Shown: piece after piece, positions 36,316 to 49,025 of the stretch
How positions within the stretch are numbered: position 1 is the first letter of the stretch
How the letters are laid out: every line of letters begins with the position of its first letter
Assembly: GCF_945859705.1 (NCBI RefSeq)
Contig: NC_079136.1
Coordinates: 82,212,867-82,276,866 of the forward strand
Direction: 5' to 3'
Source: Episyrphus balteatus
Taxonomy: Eukaryota > Arthropoda > Insecta > Diptera > Syrphidae
DNA length: 64,000 nucleotides
Notes under the pieces: model-generated
What the model was told of the DNA's origin: nothing
Seen by the model: the letters and a program-made list of their open reading frames with translations, nothing else
Database searches by the model: none
Made by a program: the position numbers and the translations under genes

Positions 36316-39300
36316 AAAAAGGTCAAAAGCTATTTTATCAACAAAAAATGTTAGAAAAAAGAACGATATTGGAATTGATAGATATTGTAAATATATGAAA
36401 GTCACACATATAAATAAAAATGTAAAAAATCTGCAACTCGAGGCATGGGTAAAGTAAAAATGTAAAAAAGTGAAAAATGTCAATTGCGATGTTTGAGAAA
36501 TAATTCACAAAAAGTCAGCATTAAATGGATTTGTATATTAATTTTTATTCAATAAGAAAGATAAAGTTAAATAATTTAATACGTATCCGCCAAATTTTTG
36601 ATTTCACTTATTTTTGTGGCTTCTTTGGTTTTTAGAAAACATACATATTTTTATACAAAGGTAATGTCAATTACTGTTGTTTATCAAAAAAAAAAAACTA
36701 AATTTAAAAATTCTTTTCTCGGGACCAAGTGCGTTTTGAAGGGCTAATTGTACTTGTACATAGCAAAACTGCATATTTTGCTTTTTCAACTTACGTATTC
36801 CCAAAATTTTTATTTAGGAACATAATGGATTTTTTTTTTTTGAAAACTCAGCCCACTTTTTAGCTTTTCAATCCATTGTGCGCCGCCCGCCGCACAGTGG
36901 GGCAGAATAGGTCGATTAGTGATATTAATTACTTCTACTAATAATAAGACATTTTTTGTCACTTTTATTTGGTTTTATAACTAAAGTTAGCAGTCTGCTT
37001 GAAATGTATGAACTTTTTTCCATTAAAATATTTATTTTTCTCCAGGAAATAAAGTAAGGGGACAAAATATTTATAAATTTGAAAAAACCTATAGGTATTT
37101 TTGAATTATGTTTTTTTGTATAAAAAGTGAATTTTATTTTAAGAAATAGTTCTTTAGTTTGATCTAAGAAAAAAATTATATAGGAAGGGGGCTGTATTAC
37201 CCCTCGTTCCGGTGGGAGGGGCAATTTTCTGAAAATTTAACCTTAAATTTAAAAAAAATACATAAAACCAACAAAAACACCTAGAATACTGTGCAATAGC
37301 TTTTTTGAAAGCTTATTTTGCATTCTTTCAAATGTTTTTCGATTTAAGCAGTTTTCACCTATACTTTTTGTGAAATAAAATTTCAAAGTCAAAACTTTGA
37401 AAAAAATTGTCAAATTTGATGTTCAAGTTATTTTTCTTTTCAAATTTGCTTTGTAAGGTGGGACTTTTTTTAAAAAACTTTACATCCGCATCAATTTTAA
37501 TTGGAAAAAAATTTAATTATAAATTAAATTAAAAAATATTTTAATAAAAAAAAAGTAAAAAACAAAAGCACTAACTTTATATAACAAATCACCCTGTTTC
37601 ACGAAACTTCTTATAATAAAAGAAAAAAAAAAACTTTTGAAAAGAAAAAAACATTGTTTATAAGTAATCAGTGCATGATTGTCAAAAAAGAATGATTTTG
37701 TAATTTATTTTAATAAAAACCAAAAAGTACTTTCTTTAAAAAAAAACAGTTTTTTGAAGTTCAAAATTTCATTAAAAATATTTAAGGCAAATATTTAGCA
37801 AATGTGTTTGTATGGGCTTATAGATTACTTATCATGCTTTCTCCATTTTTAGACTTGCTAAATATTTGCCTAAACAGAAGATTTTGAGAAAAATCTTTAG
37901 GATGCGTTTCAAAAAATTCATTATTTTCTCATTCAATTTTTAAATATAAGAAATTTTTTTAAAATTTTTTTTTCAGAAGAATAGTTATTTACATATTTTT
38001 ATCTATGCGATAAATTTGTATTTTATTTTTTTCTCAAGTAATTTTGAGTTGAAACAAAAAAAACAAGAGAACACCTTTTTTATTACTTATTAAAAACTGA
38101 ATTTTTCTCTAAAACTCTCAACTTCAACCGCATGAATAAACATAAATCAAAGACTTTGAACAAAACAAATATGCTCATCTTATAAATTTTACAGTTAAGT
38201 TTAGAACTCCTGATATTTTTTTCCCATAGCTTTAGTTTAAAAAATAACCTTCATATCACCACACTATATGGGGATGTTAATACTCAAGTATTTCAAAAAC
38301 GTTACATGCCAGTGAAATTGCCAATGAAATTTTAACACCGGGACAAGAACAAAAAAAAAAACTTTTACAAATGTAAGGTTTGGTTCAAACTCTATTTTCA
38401 TTGCAGATCAGTATAACCTTTCTTCTGTCTAAATCAGGTAAAAAAGACAGAATATCGTATACTATATCAAAAATTATAAAAATATTTATCAAGACACTGT
38501 GTGAAATGGAGAGAAACTCTTTAAAATGACATACCAATTCAGTATTTTTGTATTAGTTTACAACCGAGACCGAATTAATCCTGTTTGGATTTTATAATTC
38601 TCGTAACTTTAACATCATTCCACCAAATCCTACCTATCAACTTTATCATTTTTTAACTTTATAGTTTTTCTCCCATTCTGGAAAAAAACTTTTTGTTTTT
38701 GTGTTGTTGTAAAAACCATAGTCCATCTGTAGCAATTATTTTCCGTGCAATGTGCAAACTTTAACACTGTGCGCAATTATTATTGAAAAACTTTCGCAAA
38801 CAAAGTTTCAATAAAAAATAAAAAAAAAAAAATTCTCTGAATAAAAACCTTAATTTCTAACCAAACTTTATTGCTGTCACAACACACCAACAAAACAAAA
38901 AAAAATATATAATTAAATTTTAACAATGCGCTCCAAGCTGAATTCGCCTCAGCATCAAAAATGTCACAACAAACATTTTAACTCACAAAAAAACAAGTCA
39001 AATCCCCTTTGTCATCTCATAAATATTCTTGGCAACCTAAGCAATTAAATAATTTCCCATTGCTGCCATTTGCCATTACCATCACCATCGCCATATTACC
39101 ACCGCACCTTACCCGCCGCAGCCGACTCTAGTCCCGTTTCAATTCTGCTTCAAGGGAATAATAGTATCTTGTAGGTACAACCATTTATAGATGCAAACCG
39201 GAACTGCGGAGTTCAGTTAAATAACTTTTTAGTCCGAATAGTCTCCGAGAGTAGAAAAGTTGAAATACAGAATCAAGGCGACACATCCCTCCACTAAAGG

Positions 39301-40379
39301 TTCTGTCTGTTTGTAAGGTATATCTATCTCCATATTGTGTTCAACCTTTTCATTTATTCAACGATTCGTTCTCGCCCCCATGTCCGCCTTTTCCACTAAT
39401 CTATGGATATAATTTCTGGCATATACAATGACCAACTTTTTGATGTTTAGTATCTACCTCTTTTTTTTTTTAGTTTTAGTTTTGTTCATCCTTGATCCTT
39501 GTTATTCTTATGGTTTTGCTGCCACATACCTATACCACCAACACCAACACATTACAAATCAAAACTTATATATGTATATTTGAGTTTCCTTCCAAGGTTT
39601 GATGCTCCTGCATATATAAAATGATATCCAGTGAACTGTTAAAATTATTATGAAACTCAAAAGTTGATCCTTCGTTATAAGTCACTTACAGACACATTCG
39701 TTATAGTCTGGTCATTTTCTTTAAAAGACTATATGTTGTGATTGTTAAACTTATAGTAAACTATGGTCTCAGGACCTCGACCTGGAGGCATAAATGATAA
39801 ATAAATTAATTCGAAAGATACTAGAATTCTCAATTCATTCTTTTTTAGTAAAGTTGTCTAGTTCATTTGAATTTCTCTAGAAGGGGTCATTTAGGGGAAT
39901 AATTTTTAAAGCAGTTTCATTTTCCAAAATTAACTTCTTTTGTTTCGTCAACTGTTTCAAAAAATAAATATTATTTATTTCAAGATGGTTTCAAGTACAT
40001 TTCTAGTAGGTACCTACATTAGTGGAGAATGTCCCTTTTAAGGTAAAAATTCTCATTATGGACTCTTGTATTGTGGAAATATGTCATATGTTTAGTCTAT
40101 TACAATTAAATTAAAAATTTATTGTTAAAATGGTTAAAAAATGATTTTTTTGAAAAACTTGCACCAAATTTCGATTTTTATTCATTATTAATTTTGCATT
40201 AACTTGTATACAAGCTTCCACTAACGAAATTTAAGGGTTTCGCAGGTTTCACCGTGGGGTCGTCATTTCAAATGAGAAGTACCTATTTTCTTTCAAAGAT
40301 TTAGCTAATTTTATAGAATAATTTTGAAAAAAAAACTATACTTATAGTTTAATAACTAAAGCTCAAAAATTGGCAATAT
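36316..40379. other. AT-rich spacer with hairpins, no gene
   Basis: Four kilobases without a credible ORF. A perfect 17-bp inverted repeat (AGGCAAATATTTAGCAA, 37785-37801 and 37855-37871) lies in a longer imperfect palindrome. A GC-rich hairpin (TGTGCGCCGCCCGCCGCACA) lies near 36878. A less AT-rich, apparently unique block at about 39030-39420 has CCATTACC/CACCATCGCC strings and could be regulatory. Confidence 0.45.
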
Positions 40380-40381
40380 TA

Positions 40382-41771
40382 GGGAACCTGGCTGAACAGC
40401 TTAGATGATGATGATCTTTTTTTACAAACGTCGGTAATTAAAAATACTTTAAAGTCTATAGATTAAAAATTGCCGGTGTTTCCGTTTTGATTTTTTAAAT
40501 TTAATTGAAGATTTTTGTGAACAAAAAAAATTTATTTTCAAAAATTGTTCTTAAATTTCATAAATTTATTGATGCCAAAAGATTGTCTAGGAAATTCAAG
40601 GAAAAAAAAAAATATATGGGTGAGGGACAATCTTCCATGAAACACAAAAAAAAAAAAAATATTTGAACACAACGGCAACACCTACAATATTTAAAAATAC
40701 ATTTTTAAAAAGCTAAAAGCTAAGTCACATTTGTAAAATTAAAATTAAGTAAATTGAATGAAGGGCTTTTGAAAGAATGGTAATTGAACTCAGATTTAAA
40801 AAAAAAATTATTGACAAAATTTTAACATGTCATTTTTAAAACTTTTTCGTAATATAAAATGCATTTATTTTAAAATTTTTTCTGGCCACATTTATTAAGA
40901 TTAAAATTATAAAAGGAAATGTCAATATGTATTATGGTTTATGAAAAAAATTAAAAAGTATTTCATTTTCGAAAAACTTTTTTAAAGAAGTTTTGAAAAA
41001 AATTTAACTTATTTTTAAGTTCAACATTTAAATATAAAGTTATTTTTTATTCATTCAATAGCCCTTATTGTTAAAAGTTAAATAGCAAAAGTTTAAAGTT
41101 CTTATTTGCCAAAATCTTTGAGAAAATTAATTATTTCAATGAAAAAATTCAGTTTTTATCAAAAAAACCCATTGAAATTGAAGTAATTTTTATTTTTTTT
41201 TTTCTCAAGTGTGTTATATATTACCTTTTCTGCTTCGGAATCCAGCTGATAATATTTATGGCGAAAAAATTTTTTAAAATAAATTCATATTTTATTAGAA
41301 AAAGTTTGGAAAAAAGTCATTTTAACTTTTTTTTTATAACATTTTTGTTTGTTAATTCTGAGTTTGAGGACCATTTTTTCAAAAACTCTTGATTAAATTT
41401 AATGGATTTAAATTTAGGAGATAAAAATGAGCTTCTGGCTTTTTAAAAATGTATTTTAAAATATTGTAGGTGTTGCCGTTGTTTTCAAAATATATTTTTT
41501 TTTTGTGTTTGAAGTCAGATTATGAGAAAATTGCATTTATCGCATAAACGATGGAAGATTGTCCCTTACTCCCTTATATTTTTTTTCCTTAAATTACCTA
41601 GAGAATCTTTTGCTTTTATATGTTTTATTAAATTTAAGCAAAAAATTTAATTTTAATTTAAAAAAACAACACGGCAATATCGGCAATTTTTATTCTATAG
41701 ACTTTAAAGTATTTTTAATTACCTACGTTAAAAAAAAATCGTCAAAATCAGAGCTGTTCGGCCGGGTTCCC
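40382..41771. mobile_element. 1.39-kb foldback element, GGGAACC ends, TA site
   Basis: The left end GGGAACCTGGCTGAACAGCT and the right end are inverse copies, each next to TA (40380-40381 and 41772-41773). The arms remain complementary through AATTAAAAATACTTTAAAGT, GGGACAATCTTCCAT and CAACGGCAACACCTACAATA, towards a centre near 41080, so the arms are about 600 bp. TA flanks suggest a Tc1/mariner-type or similar non-autonomous element. No transposase is present; the frame 41559-41774 is an arm shadow. Confidence 0.82.
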
Positions 41772-42201
41772 TAATAATTTGCTTTAGTAACTCTACTATT
41801 ACCTAAATGAAGTTTTAATAGATTTTTTTATTATGGACCAAATTCAGTGAAAATCTTTAAGAGACATTTCCCAGGAAATAATAATACCTATAGAAGTTTG
41901 TTTATGGGAAGTATTCAATGTAATGATCTAAACCATGGTAATATTGTAACTAATTTTCATCAGCCAAATTATTTCGTCATAAAATAAAAAAAATATTTTT
42001 GTAGGTTCCCTTAGAGATCAGTTTTTAATTGCTTTGTCTTTTAAAATTAATAAATTGCGGTAATAATATCCTACTTTTGAAATGACTATAAATATTTTTT
42101 GAACTGTCATGTTGTAGACGTTGGCGGTACCCTTTAAAGAACAGTTTTCTTGATTACTGACTTTCACGACATAACTGATTTCAATTTTTGTACAGAGTCA
42201 C

Positions 42202-42597
42202 CAGAGGCGTTCGCTGAATTGCCGGGGCCTTAGGGCAAGACTAAACTTTGGGCCTCCTTTTATATTTGGGGGCCGCTTTGATAAAGAAAGTAAGAATAAA
42301 TTAAAAAAGTACGTATACCTACGCCCTACTTTTTTGTTTGGGGCCCTTGATGTATCATTTGTAGGTTGTTAAGATTATTCAAGTAGAATTTTTTGGGGGC
42401 CTAAGAAAATATATAATTTTTCTTTCAAAAAACAGATTTATTTTTTTGGGGCCCCTGGAGGTAATATTATTTTTTTGAGATGAAATATTACATATATTAC
42501 ATATATTACATATGTACACTTTTAAAATAAGTTTCCTTTTCTGAATTGCCTCCAGTTGCTGCCCTGACGTGTCGGGGGCCCCGGGGTACCGCCCCTG
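42202..42597. mobile_element. hAT MITE with 8-bp target duplication
   Basis: The element is 396 bp and flanked by the perfect direct repeat AGAGTCAC (42194-42201 and 42598-42605). The ends are CAGAGGCG and the inverse of CAGGGGCG. An 8-bp duplication and CAGRGGCG ends are diagnostic of the hAT superfamily. The interior holds several GGGGCCC-type words and a (TTACATA)n patch; no transposase. Confidence 0.9.
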
Positions 42598-42605
42598 AGA
42601 GTCAC

Positions 42606-43592
42606 CTATATTAAAATTTAGAAAATTTTCAAAAATTTTTCAGTCTATGTTTTTATGTGTGTTAATTGATAAATTCTTGCACGTCAAAGTTTTTGAAAAT
42701 TTGTATATTAAGTTAGTCAGAAAATCATATGGAGAGAAAGCTTGCACTCTGAAACGTACACCTACCAAATATGGACCCTTGATAAAATCGTTTGCGTTGA
42801 GGGCAGATTACTTAAACAAAATCGATCCTCAGATTTAGAACAAGTAAGTTTAGTACATCCAGAAAAGTGTAGGTATATTTATATAATCTGACAATTTGAT
42901 CATAACATATGGAGGAGTCACAAAGTTGTAAAAAAAAGCACCTCAGCTCAGAATACTCGAGCACGATTAGTTCTTGTTAGTTTGAGATGGAAACTTGCGC
43001 GGTTGGTTTTGGTTTATTGTCGTAATTTCCATGTGTTAAAGCAATTTTTGTAATGCTTCATTATTAAATGCCAAATTTGCATAGTCAACAAAATTCAATG
43101 TACATTTTGTCTGTCACTGACCTACCTTCGAGCACCAACAAAACAAATATTTGAAAAAAAAAAAGTTTCTAGTTCACATGTGTTTAGCTACAAGTTATTC
43201 ATTCACAAATGACTGTTTTTTGTTTTGATAATAAGTTCAACTGACAATTAAAGATAAATTTTTGTTCAAAAAGGGTTGACATAGTGCAAATTTGGATTAA
43301 TTTTCAACTTTTTTAACAATTATGGTGTAAGAAAAAATCTTTTTGGAGTGTTTGTTAATAAGGGAACCTACTTGGCAGTTGTAATAATTTTCGCCACCAT
43401 CTTAGCATTGTCGTTTACTTGGGTACCCTACGGAATCCATTCATTTTTCTAGTAAAAAAATTATCACAAATTATGTTCTGATGTATGTATATAAATATCA
43501 TTAGGAATTAAGTTTTTTTCCGGAAACAAAACAAAAAAAGCTTATCGACACTGCAGGTACTACAACCCAGCCAAGGTTTCAAAAACTTTTAA
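42606..43592. other. Intergenic region upstream of the astacin gene
   Basis: No ORF of interest. It should contain the regulatory DNA of the astacin gene. AGGGAACCTACTTGGC at 43363 resembles the end of the 40382 element but has no partner here. Confidence 0.4.
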
Positions 43593-43598
43593 TATAAA
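43593..43598 (+). promoter_or_regulatory. TATA box of the astacin gene
   Basis: TATAAA lies 68 bases before the proposed start codon at 43666. A transcription start 25-32 bases downstream would fall at about 43620-43628 and leave a 5'UTR of about 40-45 bases. Spacing and position fit an insect core promoter; the initiator is not clear. Confidence 0.5.
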
Positions 43599-43665
43599 TT
43601 GCGATAGCAGCTTGAAACTCGCCATTATACCTAAATAGTTGTTAAAGTTCTCCACCTTTACGGAA

Positions 43666-44690
43666 ATGAACTCCCATCATTATTCTAGACTGTTCCTTTT
43701 AATTGGAGTAGTCAAGTTTTGTTTGTCTAATGGTCTTTCCATATCCAAGTGGGAGCCTTTCAACGAAGTGGACGACACAAGTCCTTCTGATTTCATCGAC
43801 ATACATGCTTTTGGCGAAAATGCATTTATCGATCCTGATGACGAAATCACTGGCAAACTTGTGGCTCAATACAATAGGACGTCTAATCAAAATCCCGAAG
43901 AACTTGGTGCGTATTTTGAAGGAGACATTCGCATGCCATTTCACATGTACAGCCGAAATGGCTTAGTGACCCAGCCCACTCTCTGGCCAAAAGGAGTCGT
44001 ACCCTACGAAATTGCCGGAACCTTCGATTCCAATGGACTGGCAGCGATTAAATTGGCATTTGATGAGTACCACAAGAGGACATGTATTCGGTTCAAGCTC
44101 CGCTCTAGGGAAAAGGATTACATATCCATAGTTAACGGTAGATCTGGCTGCTGGTCGTCAGTGGGGAGGATAGGTGGAAAGCAGGAAGTTAACTTGCAAT
44201 CACCGCAATGTTTGATGAAACGCGGCACTCCTCTGCATGAACTTATGCACGTGTTAGGTTTTATCCATGAACAGAATCGTTATGAACGGGACAGCTATAT
44301 AATTGTACGACCAGAAAACATCAAGGAGAATATGAAAGTTAACTTTATTAAGTCTTCTCAACAATCAGCACAAGGCTTGATGGGAATTGGATACGATTAC
44401 ACGAGTGTGATGCACTATTCAGCAACGTCATTTTCGAAGAATGGAAAGCCTACAATTGAGCCAAGGGTAAGGACGATTGAGAATGGTTTTTTTTCGTTTT
44501 TTTTTTAAATTTCATTTTGATTCGTTGGAAATTCCATTAAGGGTTTTTTTGTATTTATTTCTTTTTTATATAGAGAATTACAAGAGAATCAAGGTTCATG
44601 GGACAGCGCAGTGGCTTCTCAAGAGCAGATGTAGCAAAAATAAACGTCATGTATAATTGTAAAAGTATTAATGTCCTTGACGATTCATGA
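43666..44690 (+). CDS. Astacin-family zinc metalloprotease (M12A), secreted
   Basis: Two exons (43666-44466 and 44574-44690) join across a 107-bp phase-0 intron (GTAAGG...TATATAG) to give 305 residues. Residues 1 to about 22 form a signal peptide. The prodomain carries FEGDI, whose Asp87 is the expected zinc-blocking switch. The catalytic domain begins around LWPKGVVPYEI. The zinc site is HELMHVLGFIHE (His191, Glu192, His195, His201), and the Met-turn SVMHYS (Met249, Tyr251) follows. Cys140, Cys162, Cys182 and Cys296 fit the two astacin disulphides. Exon 2 supplies the conserved MGQRSGFSRADVAKIN end. There are no CUB or EGF domains, as in the short digestive or seminal-fluid astacins of flies. 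The ATG at 43666 was chosen because a signal peptide follows; the open frame upstream has no other ATG. It looks intact. Confidence 0.95.
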
Positions 44691-44734
44691 ACATCATGAA
44701 CTTGAACTGGAAAAACGTGGATGATTAATGTTAA

Positions 44735-44740
44735 AATAAA
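44735..44740 (+). terminator. Polyadenylation signal of the astacin gene
   Basis: AATAAA lies 45 bases after the stop codon, followed by a TGTTGTT-type GT-rich stretch. This is the usual arrangement for an insect mRNA 3' end. Confidence 0.6.
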
Positions 44741-45253
44741 AAAACAAAAGTGTTGTTCAATATAGGTATTATTGAAGTTTTTTTTTGTCCAGAAAGGTTT
44801 TCAAGTTTATTGCACAATACATTCCATCAAAAGATTTTAAATATTCAATAGGTAGATACATTACAATATTGAAGTTCCATTTTCCTAAAGTCAACTGATT
44901 TTATAGTGGCAGTGGAGTGTTCGAGTTGAATTAAATTATCTTACTCAAACAATAAAGATTGTGTTGGTACCTTCATTGGGAGAATGAAAACAGGAATCTT
45001 TTATCAAATAAGACTGCGTGGAGCCTTCACTTGAATTAATTAGTTTTGAATGATCTATTGTTTTCAGCTATACACAAAAGATTTACGAAATTACAAAATA
45101 GCAATATTTTCAAAAGAGGAAAACTTATGCAAAGATATTGAGAGAATTGTTCTTTCAAATATTATTTATCATACCCGAAATACGTGAGTTTTCAGGAGAC
45201 GTCTACTATATCAGTCTGCCAAGACATTCCTGAGAGCATCAACCAAATATCTT

Positions 45254-45461
45254 ATAATCATTTTTATCAAAAAACAAAACCGACTTCCATGGATCAAAAC
45301 TGGGTTTTATGGTTTTTCTCATAGTTTCTATGGCCAGAAGTGAACGAAATTGAAATGGGACCACACTGCAGCCACAAGCTTTCCAATACAAAAAGAATTA
45401 TCAAAATTGGTTCACTCAATACAGACGAATTGAATACCTCCTCTTTTTTGGAAGTCGGTTA
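45254..45461. mobile_element. Small inverted-repeat element, copy 2
   Basis: A 208-bp relative of the element inserted in the LINE at 24411. It has ATAATCATTTTTA, then AAAACCGACTTCCATGG, an interior with AATGGGACCACACTGCAGCC, and ends TTTGGAAGTCGGTT. It lacks the long A run and about 25 bases found in copy 1. Confidence 0.75.
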
Positions 45462-45571
45462 AAAGTCAGGTTTGTTGGAAAAGTTTTCGCCTTAAAACTT
45501 TTCTTATTTCGAAGTTATTAGGTGGTGGGAAAATTTAAGATAAATGGTATGTGAAAGGGGAATAATAAATT

Positions 45572-46975
45572 GCCCACAAACAAATCGGGGGGAAAAGGGG
45601 GTAGATGGGTGTCAAAAATCGTTATTTTTTTTACGATTTTTGTCAATAGTAGACCTCCTAATGTTGAAAACAAAAAAGTTTTGAATAATAAAACAACTTT
45701 TACTCAAATCATTTTTTACATAACCTCAAAAACAGTAAGAAAAATGCAAAAATACAATTTTTGTTTTTTTATTTTTATCTTTTACAAAAATTGTTTGATT
45801 TTGACAATCCTTGGTTAAAACTTACTTTTTTAAGTTTATAACTTTTCAGTAAAATATTATTTTTGGGAAGTTTGGGAAGCCGGGTTTTAAATTAGAACCT
45901 TTTATTTAAGACTATGTAAAAAAGTGGTTGTCTGTAAAGCCGGTTTACGGACGATGGTCTTTCATAAGAAAATGGATTGTGTGCTAAGGTTAAAAAAAAA
46001 AATTTATAAAAAACATTTATTTGTTATCAATTTTTTATATAAAAAGCTGACCAAAAAATTACACCATTAAAAAGTTTTCTAAAGTTTTTACAATGCGTAA
46101 TGGTATAAAAATAATAATTTATTGAAAACAATCATTTTTCATTGAAAAAGTAAAAAAAAATTGTTTTGGTTTTTTCCGTTATTCGGTCAAAAATCATTTA
46201 AGAACACCAATTTTTTGCACATGCATGCTCATGCGCAAAACAATAACCCTAAAAAAGTAGAGGGTTTACATTCATATTTCGAAACGCAGAAACTTAAAAA
46301 AAAAAATCCGTAATAGACCCCTTATCCTTTTTTATTATCTTTTGAATTGCATTTTTCACATTGTCAAAGGTCTACCTCATGTTTTAGTTTTAAGAAACCA
46401 TTTATAACTTGATTTTGAAAATTTCTAGAATTTTTTCAATGCCATTGTCAGCCTTAAAATAAATTTATCTATCGATTAAAAAAAAACCAACTTTCTACAA
46501 CGTTGCGTTAAGAAAATAGCCACTTTTTTGCAATTTTGTTTTACCCCTATTTACCCTTTAAAATTATAGAATTTTAAAAAATCCTTCAGTTGTATTCAAC
46601 CTTAAGTTATTATCTTTCAGATAAGCTATAGAAAATGTTTGTATCTTTAATAGTTTATTTTTAATTTTTAATTGAAATTTTTGCAGCACTTCTAAAAATT
46701 TCAGGTGGAACTGGAGAAAATGCCGTCACTTTTTAGGGGATGCTGCCATTGTTCATCGTCACGTCAAAAAAAAAAAATGGTAAAAAAAAACAATTTTTTA
46801 AGATCGATTTTTTCGTAAATGAAGTAACTTTGGCCGTCAAGATTTTGCCCTAGAAACCAAATTATACTTTCCTAATGATAGATGTTTTTACTACCTACAA
46901 CTTTTGTATTTAACTGTATTGACAGGAATCGTAAAAACTACCACGATGTTTGACAACCACCCTACTTTTTTGGGC
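45572..46975. mobile_element. 1.4-kb terminal-inverted-repeat element, diverged
   Basis: The left end (GCCCACAAA, then GGGTGTCAAAAATCGT, then TTTACGATTTTTGTCAATA) matches the inverse of the right end (GGGTGGTTGTCAAACATCGT, then TTTTTACGATTCCTGTCAATA) over about 75 bp with indels. The interior is related to 230-2100 of this window. The frames 45570-45818 and 46891-47098 are shadows of the ends. No transposase; the superfamily is unknown. Confidence 0.55.
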
Positions 46976-48829
46976 ATCGAAATCGAAATAAAATTATACT
47001 CACCACGTTTTTTTTTTCTCGCAAAACAATGTGCATCCCATTGTTTTTGCGGAAAAAAACCTAAAATTGTCATCTGTTCACCACAGACTTTTTTTTAAGA
47101 GAAGAAATTTTTTCACCACTTATTTTTTTTCATCAAAAAGAACCGTATACAGGTCTTTAACTCCCGAAAGATGTAGAAGATGAAAATGGGTTTTTAAATC
47201 AGGTCAGAAGTTCGCAGGGGACAGAATGTTGAGCTACGAATAGGAGAAAATTAGTGCACAGGTAGAGTCGTATGGTTTTTTATTTTTTTTTTTTTTTATT
47301 ATTTCTAATCCTGAATAGAAAAATTATGTTTTCTAAAAAAATTAACGTTCAAGTTTTGAGTGCTAATGATTTGACATGTCTGCAACTAGTTGCAAAGTTA
47401 CTCAAAAAAATCAAAGAGATTTTTGACACTTTTGTTGACCCAAAAATCCACCTTTATCTATTTTGCTAAAATGTATTATTTGCGGATGAATTTTTTTGTT
47501 TGTTCAAAAAATCAAAAAGCTTGAAGCGCAGCAAACTGAAGCACCTTGACCTACTTCACAGTCTCTGATAATAACAATTACATCACAGAAGAGTAGAAAA
47601 ACACGACGATGACTATGACATCGTTGTGCTCTCAATGTTTGCAAACAAAAAAAAAAAAACCATACAGTTGGTATAGCGAATATTATTCCGTATATCTATC
47701 TTTATGAGTTTTTTGTATGCAACAAAATAATTAACCTGCAGGCATACATTCAAAACAATGCACCCTCTCCTTTGAGTACATGTACACTTCCTAATTATCT
47801 TATCGCAGTAATTACACCCAGCGCAATATAATTGTAAGTATTCTACTAAATGAGTATGCGTTGGTAAACCTGTGTGCAAAAAGTATATAAATGTTGGGGG
47901 AGGAAAAGCGAGGGGTTTTTTTTTTAAATACATAAATAAAATATAATGTATACTGATCGGGGGTTTTTGCTACGATAGAAAAGTTTGAGCACATTGCTGC
48001 CGCCTACACCGCACAAGTTTTGGGAAACTACATATAGAGCGCTACAGCAAAACTTACATGTTTACATGTGAGCAAACAACTTCCTCATGCGTGAAAATAC
48101 TCGTACCGAGGGTAATGAGCACATAGTGCATATAATTACTATACTTAAATTATTTTATTGTTTGTTTGGCTTAGATTTTATCAAATATGTAATCCGACGA
48201 CAACGACATGGCATGGAAATGTGTTGAAGGCTAAATATTATAGAACATTGTTTTGTAGTTTTCAAAAACAAATAAAAAAGAGATAAAAGTAGGTTCTTGT
48301 TATAGAAACATAATATTATTGGTGAATTATGTTTAGTTGGCGAAATAATAAATTTTAATTTATAACTGCAATAAATTATTTATTTACCATTTCCCTATAA
48401 CAGTAGGTTTATAGGACGACTAAGATATAACAATGAAACACCTGACAGGAATATTATTTAATTTATGGCCGCTTGATATTAAAAACAAATTTAAGCTTTG
48501 TAAAGTAAACTGATTGAAGGTCATGAGTCTTTTGTCTATTTTATAATTTTAATCTTAGCAATGCAGAGCTTCTACTGGTGATGAATATTAATAATTTTTT
48601 TTACACATATTAAATTTACAAATATTAAATTCAAAATATTACAGAAAAACCAAATAAAGGGTTGTTCAATAAAAAAAAACAATTTTCCAAAGAAAAGCAA
48701 AACAAATTAATTTTCAAAAAAGAAAAAGTCGAACTAATTTTTGTTGTTATTCAAAATTTTGATTTTGAAAATGAATTTTTTAAAAAGTATTATATAAAAT
48801 AGCTTTTTTAGAAACATCATCAAAGATGA
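46976..48829. other. Intergenic spacer, nothing recognised
   Basis: No gene supported. A less AT-rich part at 47500-48060 could be part of the GluCl upstream region but shows no clear signal. Confidence 0.45.
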
Positions 48830-49025
48830 GGTTTTTGGCTTTACAAAAAGGTATTGTAGGTGTGACCATTGATTTTTTTCCAAATTAAGCCATTTTTTTT
48901 AGAAAATTGTCCCTGCTGGGCGCTGGCTAAACGAGTGGAAAAGACCCCTTATTCCCATTCAATTTTTTCTTGTCTCAACCCAATTAACACGCTCTAGCTT
49001 TTGGCACAATCCTCCTGAATCACCC
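48830..49025. mobile_element. Inverted-repeat element, copy 2 (right end)
   Basis: This contains TATTGTAGGTGTGACCATTG, CTGGCTAAACGAG, TTCCCATTCAATTTTTTCTT and the end GGCACAATCCTCCTGAATCA. All match the element at 29618-30100, whose left end is the inverse of this right end. The left limit is not defined. Confidence 0.6.

Noticed and set aside
43639..43665. Upstream extension of the astacin frame beginning with TTG
   Set aside because: The first codon is TTG, not ATG. The ATG at 43666 directly precedes a good signal peptide and follows a TATA box at a sensible distance.
44467..44508. Astacin reading frame continuing to a stop at 44508
   Set aside because: It encodes a phenylalanine-rich run after a GTAAGG donor. 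The conserved GQRSGFS end is found after a TATATAG acceptor at 44574, in phase, so this part is intron.
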